Assembly (NCBI GenBank): GCA_964614185.1
Contig: CAZTKJ010000002.1
Location: forward strand, 62,001 to 126,000
Direction of reading: 5' to 3'
Length of the DNA: 64,000 nt
DNA from: Suilimivivens sp964614185
GTDB taxonomy: Bacteria > Bacillota > Clostridia > Lachnospirales > Lachnospiraceae
Shown: piece after piece, positions 25,606 through 33,400 of the stretch
Numbering within the stretch: position 1 is the stretch's first letter
Layout of the letters: the number at the start of each line of letters is the position of its first letter
Position numbers and translations under genes: made by a program
Notes under the pieces: generated by a model
Databases searched by the model: none
What the model saw: the letters and a program-made list of their open reading frames with translations, nothing else
What the model was told of the DNA's origin: nothing

Positions 25606-26973
25606 CTAAACAGATATCTTTTTCTTTTTCCAATATCCTGTTCGGTAAACAATCCACAAAAGCATTGCTGATATCCCATTACTTACTACTACGGAATACC
25701 ATATACTCCTAACTCCCATGTGCAGCCACATTTCACAGACAAACAAAGTGGCAAATCTGAATATCCAAAGTCTGGAAGCGTCTATGATCATGGTAACTTC
25801 CGTATGTCCGCTCCCCTGAAACAGGCCCATGCTGGAATTATATATTCCATTTGTAAAACACCAGAAAGCCATAATGCTCAAAAAATCTGCAGCCATTCCT
25901 ATTACTTTGGCATCATCAGAAAAAATGCTTACAATTGCAGCAGATACAGGCGCTCTGGACAAAATCATTCCTCCTATGAAAAGAAAAATAACGCTGATTT
26001 TCCTTGACATCTTATAACCATGTTCAGCCCGCTCATACTGGGAAGCTCCTACATTCTGTCCTACAATTGTGGCAACGGCTGAACCGATTCCATTAGAGGG
26101 AAGAGTAATCAGACTGTTGACTTTATTTCCGATTCCATAGGCCGCCATTGCCTGAGGTCCGTATTTAAATACATTCCTGCTCATCAGCAAAAACCCAAAC
26201 TGCATGGTACTTCCGCCAATGGCTGTGGGAAGTCCAATGACCAGAATACTCTTTAATTTATCTTTTTCAAATTTTAATTTTTTTAAATGAAGGTAAACAT
26301 CTTTTTTCCTGCTATGAAGCAGAAAAAAGGCAATTATTGCAGGCACCATCTTAGCTCCTACAGTAGCCAGCGCTGCTCCCGCCACTCCAAGATGGAAAAC
26401 CACCATTAAAAGCGGGTCTAACACCATATTCAGTATAATCCCAAATAAATTAAGAAACATGGGGCGCAGTGTATCTCCCTGTGCCTGATTAATGGCTGCA
26501 TACATATTCACAATATAAAGAAATGGCATATCCAGAATAACCAGCTGCAGATAAGTCCTTCCATGCTTCCAAGTTTCACCTTCCGCTCCCAAAAAGGAAA
26601 CAATGGATGGCGTCAAAAGCGCCACCATTACGGCACATAAAACAGAAAAGATCATGGCACAGGCAAAAATCTGATTGGCCATATTTTTGGCTTCTTCATC
26701 CTTCCCGGCTCCCAAATACTGTGAGATCAAAACGGAACCGGCCACTGTAATACCGGAGCCAAAATTAATCACAATATTCTGCACCGGTGTTACCAGATTA
26801 ATAGCGGCCAGTTCTGCCGTTCCCAGTCTCCCCAGCCAGTATGTGTCCGTAAGATTGTACATTGTCTGCAAAAAACTGTTGATCACCACGGGGATTGCCA
26901 GAGAAAGAATTGCCTTTGTCATATTTCCATTTAATAACAATTCTCTGTTTACTTTTTTCGCCATGTTATCCAA
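25606..26973 (-). CDS. MATE family efflux transporter
   Basis: The 455-residue protein has about 12 hydrophobic segments in two homologous halves. Each half has the MATE pattern (first half IPVVINSFLQTMYNLTDTYWLGRLGTAELAA, second half GLPTAIGGSTMQFGFLLMSRN). The frame can start at TTG 26973 or at ATG 26964, three codons later, and GAGAGG lies close to both. MATE proteins export cationic drugs or metabolites with sodium or proton exchange. It is the last gene after the two GH43 genes, 24 nt behind, so it may be read through with the pectin genes. A link to pectin use is not evident from its sequence. Confidence 0.92.
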   Translation of the reverse strand: MDNMAKKVNRELLLNGNMTKAILSLAIPVVINSFLQTMYNLTDTYWLGRLGTAELAAINLVTPVQNIVINFGSGITVAGSVLISQYLGAGKDEEAKNMANQIFACAMIFSVLCAVMVALLTPSIVSFLGAEGETWKHGRTYLQLVILDMPFLYIVNMYAAINQAQGDTLRPMFLNLFGIILNMVLDPLLMVVFHLGVAGAALATVGAKMVPAIIAFFLLHSRKKDVYLHLKKLKFEKDKLKSILVIGLPTAIGGSTMQFGFLLMSRNVFKYGPQAMAAYGIGNKVNSLITLPSNGIGSAVATIVGQNVGASQYERAEHGYKMSRKISVIFLFIGGMILSRAPVSAAIVSIFSDDAKVIGMAADFLSIMAFWCFTNGIYNSSMGLFQGSGHTEVTMIIDASRLWIFRFATLFVCEMWLHMGVRSIWYSVVVSNGISAMLLWIVYRTGYWKKKKISV

Positions 26974-26997
26974 ACTGCCTCTCTTCCCTGACTACTT

Positions 26998-28932
26998 TTA
27001 CTTCTCCCGGTATTTAAAATCCAAAAATTCCGTATACAGCGGACTTTTGCCTGCATACCCGTAAATACCCACCATTGCTCCTGTAAAGCGCTTGCCCATA
27101 GAGATTCCTTCATCACACAGATAATATACATTCTGAAGTTCTGTAACAAACTGTACATTATTTGCCGTAATCGGTTTCTCCTCTTCCAGTTCCTCATAGT
27201 AAAATTTTCTGTTCAGATAATCTGTTTCCACTCTAAGCAAAAATTTCTTTCCTACCAAATGGGAAACCGGTATTTTTTCATGCGCAATATCTTCTGTTCC
27301 GATATGTTCCTTTACCTGTAAAAAATACTGCTGTTCCTGCCTGGAAAGGAAAAAACATACCCATGTGTTTTCATCATAGTAACAGGTCATTCCACATTCC
27401 TGCCCATCAAGCAGTTCCGGCGCCTTTAACACTGTCTCCGCCAAAAAGCAGAAGGCGCTCTGCCTCCTTACCAGAATATTTCTGGCATCCACACTGGAAA
27501 GAGGCGCTCTGCTTCCTTTCAAAATCAGACTGCCGTTCTTAAAGGAAATTCCATCTGTTTCAGGGGGTCTTGGAGTCACAAAGTCCTTTGGAAGTCCATG
27601 GCAAAACATCCCTGCCTTTAAGGCATCTTCTTTTGCTGTGGTACCTTCCCATTTAGGCAGATCAGGCCTTTTTTGAAGGACACTGGGCCCGTCTAAGTGA
27701 TTGACAATAGGCCAATCATCTGCTGTCCACGTAACAGGATCGAGAGCCGTTTCCCTTCCCAAGATACTGTATCCCTCTCCTATCATTCTGCCGCAGAGAT
27801 ACACCATATACCATTCACCCTTTGTTGTACACACCGGCTTCCCATGGCCGCAGCGCTGAAGTCCCGCCTTCTCATCCATCTGCCGCATAATGGGATTATA
27901 TGGACAAGGTTCATAATTGCCCATCAGTTCTTTACTTCTGGCCACTGTAATACGGTGCCCTAACCCGGTTCCTCCTTCTGCCATAAATAAATAGTAATAA
28001 CCGTCTTTTTTAAGAATATGAGGACCTTCCGGAGCTCTTTTGTAGTCTCCGTAATATAACAGACGGGCCGGAGAAATCTGTTTTTTACAGTCCTCTGAAA
28101 GTTCAAGGATCCTGGCTCCTCTATTAAGCAGCATATAATGCTTTCCGTTCTCATGGAAAATAGAAGGATCAATTCCGTCCTCCTCAATATAGGCAGGCTC
28201 ACTGTATGGTCCTTCCGGTTTCCCTGACGAAACTACAATCTGTCTTCTGTAAACAGTTCCCGTATCATTTAACCGATAGGTAGCTGTAATATAGAAAGTG
28301 CCGTTGTCATAAGAGATATCCGGCGCCCAGTATCCCCTTCCTCCTTCCAGTTCATCAAGATGTGCCCACTCAGGATTGGTAATGGCATGTCCGATCACTT
28401 CCCAATGAATCAAATCTCTTGAATGGGAAATAGGAATACATGGAAAAAAAATGAAGGAAGAATTTACCATGTAATAATCCTCTCCTACTCTTACAATACT
28501 GGGATCCGGAAACATTCCCGTACGGATTGGATTATGGTACATCTCTTCATAAGGCGCTCCCACTTTTTTTTCATAATAGCGCAAAAGCTCCTTATGACCG
28601 GCTTCATATGCTATCTGATAAGGCGTCACCAGGTTGCTGTCACCGGCTGTAATACTCATACCTGCTTTTTCCACCAGATAACGGTTTATTTCCACATCAC
28701 CTGACATAGCTGCATAATGAAGAATTGTCCTGTTATCGTCATCTACCGTATTCAGACTTGCCCTGGAATATTCTACAATATATTTTACAATATCTAAATT
28801 ACCGCTTTTCGCCCCATAGTGGCACAGGGGAATCCCTTCCTTTGTTTTATGATCAATGCATGGCGGATTTTCCGTTAAGATCTGCCTTACTTTTTCCAGA
28901 TTCTTTGTTTCTATTGCCTGTTGCAGCTCCAT
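26998..28932 (-). CDS. ankyrin-repeat/GH43 fusion glycosidase
   Basis: From ATG 28932 (MELQQAIETKNLEKV; GGAG six bases upstream) the first 125 residues form three ankyrin repeats at about 33-62, 66-96 and 99-125, the clearest being DNRTILHYAAMSGDVEINRY. A GH43 five-bladed propeller follows with Asp143 (FPDPSI), Asp255 (GIDPSI) and Glu302 (EGPHI). The C-terminal 200 residues form a beta-sandwich as in related xylosidases and arabinofuranosidases. There is no signal peptide. It likely removes arabinose or xylose from imported pectin side-chain oligomers. The ankyrin domain may tether it to a partner, which is inference. Its reading frame starts right after the stop codon of the second GH43 gene. 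Confidence 0.9.
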   Translation of the reverse strand: MELQQAIETKNLEKVRQILTENPPCIDHKTKEGIPLCHYGAKSGNLDIVKYIVEYSRASLNTVDDDNRTILHYAAMSGDVEINRYLVEKAGMSITAGDSNLVTPYQIAYEAGHKELLRYYEKKVGAPYEEMYHNPIRTGMFPDPSIVRVGEDYYMVNSSFIFFPCIPISHSRDLIHWEVIGHAITNPEWAHLDELEGGRGYWAPDISYDNGTFYITATYRLNDTGTVYRRQIVVSSGKPEGPYSEPAYIEEDGIDPSIFHENGKHYMLLNRGARILELSEDCKKQISPARLLYYGDYKRAPEGPHILKKDGYYYLFMAEGGTGLGHRITVARSKELMGNYEPCPYNPIMRQMDEKAGLQRCGHGKPVCTTKGEWYMVYLCGRMIGEGYSILGRETALDPVTWTADDWPIVNHLDGPSVLQKRPDLPKWEGTTAKEDALKAGMFCHGLPKDFVTPRPPETDGISFKNGSLILKGSRAPLSSVDARNILVRRQSAFCFLAETVLKAPELLDGQECGMTCYYDENTWVCFFLSRQEQQYFLQVKEHIGTEDIAHEKIPVSHLVGKKFLLRVETDYLNRKFYYEELEEEKPITANNVQFVTELQNVYYLCDEGISMGKRFTGAMVGIYGYAGKSPLYTEFLDFKYREK

Positions 28933-28947
28933 ATATATCTCCATCAT

Positions 28948-30519
28948 CTAATTTTCTGTTATTGGCTTTACCTGGATATACTCATATTCTGCATATCCAC
29001 CCTTGAAAGTTCCCGGTGTATTGGCAAATAAACCGATTTTAGCTCCTACCCATGTATGGTCTGAGGGCATAAAATCCATCGCAACTTCCTGCTTATCTGT
29101 TCCATCTAATGAATAGAACATTTGGAATACAGGATGGTTTTCTTCCTCTTTCATTTTAAAGATAAAGAAGATTTTTTCGCAGGAATGAGGCAGTTCCATA
29201 AGTTCCTGTATCTTTTCCTTCCTATTGCCCTTTTCCTCCTCATAGGACCTGCCGAAAATAAGTACTTTAGCATCTTTTGCTGCTTTGACGGCCAGATATG
29301 CATAATGCCCGCCCATCATAACCATTCCGGCTTTTTCTCCTTCTGCAATCTGACCAAAGTGCATACATACGGCGGCTTCAAAATAAGAGCAGACTAATTT
29401 CTGTGTCAATACATTTGCTTCTTCCCAAAGAATGGCATTTTCCTTTCCTGCCGGATTGAGTGCATAAAGTCTTAAGCAACCGGGGTGATCAGTAAGAGAA
29501 TAAAAACTTTTTTCCCAATTTCCAAGCCACTGCCACATAAGATTTAAGGTACTGCCCTTAAAATCATCGGAAGCTTCTAAAGAACAGGGGTTTTCCACAA
29601 TACCGGTATTCGGTTTTTGATACACCTTACAGGGCTCTCCAAAGCCACCCTCTACGGGAATACCGATAATAGGCCAATCATTTTCCCACCTTACCGGCTG
29701 CAGATGGGTAATACGTCCATAAAATCCCTTATCCTGAAAATGGATAAACCACTCATCTCCGTTTACAGTATCTACAAGACCTCCCTGGTGAGGGCCGTTT
29801 ATATCACTGCTTCCCTGTTTCATCACGATTCTTTCCTCATAGGGTCCATATATATTGGAAGATCGAAGAACCGTCTGCCATCCTGTTTTTACGCCTCCTG
29901 CCGGAGCAAAAATATAATAATAACCATTTCTCTTATATACCTTAGGCCCTTCGATGGTGGGCTGTGTCTCCACTCCATTATATAACAAGTGGTCCTCCGT
30001 AATTGCCTTTTTCCCATCCGGTGTCATTTCAAAGATTCCAAGATAGCTTTTAAATCCTATACGGCTTTTAGCATACCCATGGATCAGATAAGCCCTGCCG
30101 TCATCATCCCAAAAAGGACAGGAATCAATCAGCCCTTTACCTGCAAGAACCAATGTAGGCTCCTCCCACTCTGAAAGCGGGTCCTTACTGCTTACCATAA
30201 AGAATCCCTCATCAGGCATTCCGTAGTAAATGTAAAAACGTCCTTCATGATAACGAATTGCCGGCGCCCATACGCCCTTAGAATGCTGTGGGATCTTATA
30301 ATGATCATAATTAATATTTTTTAAAGCATAATTTACAAGCTTCCAGTTCACCAAATCTTTGGAGATCAGAATGGGAAGTCCCGGAGTATAATTGAAACTG
30401 GATGCCGTCATATAATAAGTATCACCTACCCGGATTACATCAGGGTCAGAATAATCTGCAAATAAAATAGGATTCCGAAAAGTTCCGTCTTCTAAATCAG
30501 CTTTCCATAAATATTCCAT
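28948..30519 (-). CDS. GH43 beta-xylosidase/alpha-arabinofuranosidase-like enzyme
   Basis: I chose ATG 30519 (MEYLWKADLEDGTF), since the GGAGG site sits just before it and inside the longer frame. The 523-residue protein has the GH43 catalytic set Asp25 (YSDPDV), Asp132 (LIDSCPFWDDDG) and Glu190 (TIEGPKV). A C-terminal beta-sandwich follows from about residue 330. It lacks a signal peptide. It is translationally close to the ankyrin-GH43 gene, so the two may act on successive linkages. Whether arabinose or xylose is released cannot be decided from sequence alone. Confidence 0.92.
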   Translation of the reverse strand: MEYLWKADLEDGTFRNPILFADYSDPDVIRVGDTYYMTASSFNYTPGLPILISKDLVNWKLVNYALKNINYDHYKIPQHSKGVWAPAIRYHEGRFYIYYGMPDEGFFMVSSKDPLSEWEEPTLVLAGKGLIDSCPFWDDDGRAYLIHGYAKSRIGFKSYLGIFEMTPDGKKAITEDHLLYNGVETQPTIEGPKVYKRNGYYYIFAPAGGVKTGWQTVLRSSNIYGPYEERIVMKQGSSDINGPHQGGLVDTVNGDEWFIHFQDKGFYGRITHLQPVRWENDWPIIGIPVEGGFGEPCKVYQKPNTGIVENPCSLEASDDFKGSTLNLMWQWLGNWEKSFYSLTDHPGCLRLYALNPAGKENAILWEEANVLTQKLVCSYFEAAVCMHFGQIAEGEKAGMVMMGGHYAYLAVKAAKDAKVLIFGRSYEEEKGNRKEKIQELMELPHSCEKIFFIFKMKEEENHPVFQMFYSLDGTDKQEVAMDFMPSDHTWVGAKIGLFANTPGTFKGGYAEYEYIQVKPITEN

Positions 30520-30550
30520 TTTTTCCTCCATCTATTAATTTTCTAAAAGG

Positions 30551-30578
30551 AATGGCTTAGGATACTTCCTAAGCCATT
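30551..30578 (-). terminator. hairpin between acetylesterase and GH43 genes
   Basis: AATGGCTTAGGA and TCCTAAGCCATT form a perfect 12-bp stem with a 4-nt loop, followed on the minus strand by CCTTTTAG. The short T-run suggests partial termination or processing inside the long operon. Confidence 0.6.
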
Positions 30579-30590
30579 CTGTTAACATAC

Positions 30591-30615
30591 GGACGGCTCG
30601 CAAAGCGTGGCGTCC
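30591..30615 (+). repeat. intergenic hairpin repeat, copy 2
   Basis: The plus strand reads GGACG-GCT-CGC-AAA-GCG-TGG-CGTCC. The 15-base core matches copy 1 at 18636-18658 (minus strand) at 13 of 15 positions, while the outer stem has different but still paired bases. Confidence 0.5.
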
Positions 30616-30628
30616 ATTGTTTAGTTTC

Positions 30629-31315
30629 TCAAATTCCATCTACCAGCAATTCACTGTAGATCCCACCTAATTCTTTAAGGCCTTTAGCAACACATCCTGC
30701 ATAAACCACTGCACCTTCATACTTTAAATGTGTATTATCCGTCAGTCCTTCCGGATGGGAGGGATACTCTCCTTCCGGCAAATGCATATACCAATTCTTG
30801 GACTGCTCTGCTCCTGCCTCTATAAGCTTTTTACGGCTCATACTGTAAAGATCTACCAGCGGCACTGATAAATTCTTTGATGCCTGCTTCATTGCTTCCA
30901 CATAAGAAAGATGCTCTCCCGGACCTAATATACCCTCTGTATCAAAACATCTTCTTTCCAAGGGTGTGATAAATACCGGATATGCCTTTTTATTCCTTGC
31001 AACATTTACAAACTTTTCCAGATTGATCATATAATCTGAAAACGGCTCTGTATACCTTGCCGGATCCTGTATCTTCTCATCATTATGACCAAACTGGATA
31101 AAGAGAAAATCTCCCTCCGTAATTCTGTCATAAATTGCAGGCAGTCTGGATTCATCAATAAAGCTTTTGGTGCTTCTGCCGTTTTTAGCATGATTTTCAA
31201 TTTTGACCTCAGGCTTTACAAACAGATAAAATACCTGCCCAATGCCCGTTTGAGGATATGTAGTAATATTGTTATTCTGTACGGTAGAATCACCGGCCCA
31301 GTAAATCGTTGACAT
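30629..31315 (-). CDS. rhamnogalacturonan acetylesterase-like SGNH hydrolase (CE12)
   Basis: The 228-residue SGNH hydrolase has the four blocks in order: GDSTV with nucleophile Ser10, NGRST near residue 45, GHND (Asn78) and DNTHL (Asp193, His196). This pattern and length match CE12 rhamnogalacturonan acetylesterases. No signal peptide is present, so it should deacetylate imported pectin oligosaccharides in the cytoplasm and clear the way for GH28, GH105 and GH43 enzymes. It follows the permease gene by 10 nt, so transport and deacetylation are coexpressed. Confidence 0.9.
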   Translation of the reverse strand: MSTIYWAGDSTVQNNNITTYPQTGIGQVFYLFVKPEVKIENHAKNGRSTKSFIDESRLPAIYDRITEGDFLFIQFGHNDEKIQDPARYTEPFSDYMINLEKFVNVARNKKAYPVFITPLERRCFDTEGILGPGEHLSYVEAMKQASKNLSVPLVDLYSMSRKKLIEAGAEQSKNWYMHLPEGEYPSHPEGLTDNTHLKYEGAVVYAGCVAKGLKELGGIYSELLVDGI

Positions 31316-31325
31316 ATATTTTTAG

Positions 31326-32198
31326 TTACTCCTTAACAGCGCCAATATTAACACCCTTTACAAAATACTTCTGTAAGAAAGGATACAATGCCATAAACGG
31401 TAAGATAGCTGCAATGATACCTGCATTAAACAATGTATTCTGTGATACATTGTAAGCCGTAACAGGGGTATCGCCGTCCATAATCATATTTCTCAGTTTA
31501 TACTGGAAGTTAACCTGCTGAGGGTCGGTAATGTAAATCTTAACTGTTGAATAATCATTCCATACCGTAACTGCAAACATAAGTCCAATGGAAGCTAATG
31601 CTGCTTTAGAAAGGGGAATAACAATCCTGAAGAAAATACCCATAGGAGTACAGCCGTCAATCTTAGCTGCTTCATACAAGCTTCCGGGAATTCCTTCAAA
31701 GAAATTCTTCATAAGTACAAGATTATAAACATTAATTCCATGCTTGAAAACAAGAATCCATACGTTGTTAACAAGATGCAGCTGCTTCATAACTAAATAT
31801 TCCGGAATCATACCGCCTGAGAAAATCATGGTAAACATTAAAAAGTATGCAATTCCGTTACGTCCGGGAAGAGTTTCCTGTGCAAGCACATATCCGCCCA
31901 GTGTAGATAATACAAGACCAAGTACCGTACCCAGAAGCGTTGTAAGAACTGAATTGACGAAAGGACGGTACAATGCCTGAGTTTCAATAATCGTCTTATA
32001 TCCCAGCAATGTGAAATGATCACTGTCCGGCCATAATTTAAACTGATAAACACCTACAGAATTTAAAGAGTCTACCAAAACCTTCCAGATGGGAACAAGG
32101 ATAATTAATCCTAAAAGGATAAACACAACATAATTGATTACATCAAATGCTTTAATTTTTACTTTTGGTTTTTTGTAAGCTGTTTTTGCCATTGTCAC
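31326..32198 (-). CDS. CUT1 sugar ABC transporter permease (LplC/YtcP type)
   Basis: The 290-residue protein has six transmembrane segments and the permease EAA-type loop EAAKIDGCTPMGIFFRIVIPLSKAAL, which docks the ATPase. The C-terminus PFLQKYFVKGVNIGAVKE is typical of the YtcP/LplC group, which goes with large LplA-type binding proteins and often imports pectin or complex oligosaccharides. It is 5 nt after its partner permease and 10 nt before the acetylesterase. No ATPase is encoded nearby, so a shared MsmX-type ATPase from elsewhere is expected. Confidence 0.94.
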   Translation of the reverse strand: MTMAKTAYKKPKVKIKAFDVINYVVFILLGLIILVPIWKVLVDSLNSVGVYQFKLWPDSDHFTLLGYKTIIETQALYRPFVNSVLTTLLGTVLGLVLSTLGGYVLAQETLPGRNGIAYFLMFTMIFSGGMIPEYLVMKQLHLVNNVWILVFKHGINVYNLVLMKNFFEGIPGSLYEAAKIDGCTPMGIFFRIVIPLSKAALASIGLMFAVTVWNDYSTVKIYITDPQQVNFQYKLRNMIMDGDTPVTAYNVSQNTLFNAGIIAAILPFMALYPFLQKYFVKGVNIGAVKE

Positions 32199-32203
32199 AC
32201 CTC

Positions 32204-33169
32204 CTATACAATACCACGGCCACGAACCTTCTTACTTGCATAATTACATACAATAACAAGGAAACCGCCAACCAGGGATCTAAATAAACCGACTGCCGTT
32301 GAATATCCATAGTTAGGCAGCGCAATAGCAAATGTCTGACGATAAATATATGTAGCAATAACATCAGATACATCATATACTGCATTGTTATAAAGTACGA
32401 ATACAGATTCAAACAGGTTCATAACCTTTGCAAGGTTCAGAATAAGTACTGTGATGATCGTATTGGAAAGTGCAGGCATGGTTACGAAACGAATCTTCTG
32501 TAAACGTGTTGCACCATCAATATCTGCTGCTTCGTATAACTCAGGATTGATACCGGAAAGAGTTGCCAGGAAGATGATGGTTCCCCATCCTGTATCTTTC
32601 CAGATATTAATTACATAATAGATCGGACGCCACCATTTGGAGTCTGCCAGGAAATAAATTCCCATTGCATCCCTTGATATGATTCCAAGATCCTTCAGCC
32701 ATCCATTGACCATACCTGTACTGGAGGGAGAAAGAAGCAAACTGAAAATAGAAGCAACTACTGCCCATGACATAAAGTGAGGCAGATATATAACTGTCTG
32801 CAAAGTTTTCTTTGCAAATAAATTTCCCATTTCGTTTAAAAATACTGATACAATTACAGATGCAAAAGTGGTGATGATCAGTTTAATGATACTCAGTTCC
32901 AAGGTATTCACGAATGCCTTCCAAAATGCATCTGTCTCAAACATTTTAGTAAAATGCTTCAGTCCTACAAATACCGGCGAACCTACCGGCTTATAATCGT
33001 AAAATGCATAACGAACGCCAAGCATGGGCCAATAATTCATAATTAGCACAAAAATAAATACCGGTAAAAACATTAAATAGTAACCCCGGTTATTCCAAAT
33101 GCGAAGTCCTAAGGGTTTTTCCCGTACTTCTACACCTGTAGAAGTAAAAACCTTCTTCTCTTTCTTCAT
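32204..33169 (-). CDS. CUT1 sugar ABC transporter permease (LplB type)
   Basis: The 321-residue protein begins with a charged cytoplasmic leader, has six transmembrane helices, and carries the EAA loop EAADIDGATRLQKIRFVTMPALSNT. The LplB-type features MNYWPMLGVRYAFYDYKP and INPELYEAADIDGA are clear. It forms a heterodimeric channel with the downstream permease. It lies 231 nt after the binding-protein gene, with two hairpins between, which fits higher expression of the binding protein. Confidence 0.94.
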   Translation of the reverse strand: MKKEKKVFTSTGVEVREKPLGLRIWNNRGYYLMFLPVFIFVLIMNYWPMLGVRYAFYDYKPVGSPVFVGLKHFTKMFETDAFWKAFVNTLELSIIKLIITTFASVIVSVFLNEMGNLFAKKTLQTVIYLPHFMSWAVVASIFSLLLSPSSTGMVNGWLKDLGIISRDAMGIYFLADSKWWRPIYYVINIWKDTGWGTIIFLATLSGINPELYEAADIDGATRLQKIRFVTMPALSNTIITVLILNLAKVMNLFESVFVLYNNAVYDVSDVIATYIYRQTFAIALPNYGYSTAVGLFRSLVGGFLVIVCNYASKKVRGRGIV

Positions 33170-33263
33170 ACCGCTCTCTTCCTTTCTTGATGCCTAATAC
33201 ATAATCCCCTTTATCTTAAACCGCCAATTTAAACGGTCAAAAATACTTTAAAATTAAGAAATT

Positions 33264-33295
33264 CAGCTGTCATACTGTAAAAAGTCATACAGCTG
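33264..33295 (-). other. intercistronic hairpin 1 after the binding-protein gene
   Basis: CAGCTGT and ACAGCTG form a 7-bp stem around an 18-nt loop in the gap between the solute-binding protein and its permeases. It is a probable RNA stability element with no T-run. Confidence 0.35.
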
Positions 33296-33326
33296 CATCA
33301 ATAAACAATATTTGTTCTTTATGAAT

Positions 33327-33352
33327 AGCTGCCCTGCCTTAGCAGGACAGCT
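33327..33352 (-). terminator. intercistronic hairpin 2 after the binding-protein gene, possible partial terminator
   Basis: An 11-bp stem with one mismatch (33327-33337 with 33342-33352) and loop CTTA lies about 50 nt after the binding-protein stop. Such hairpins commonly give a stoichiometric excess of the binding-protein mRNA over permease mRNA. Confidence 0.5.
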
Positions 33353-33400
33353 ATCATTAGAAAATCATATCCGTTTCTGTTTTTATAGTAAGAAGCTTAC

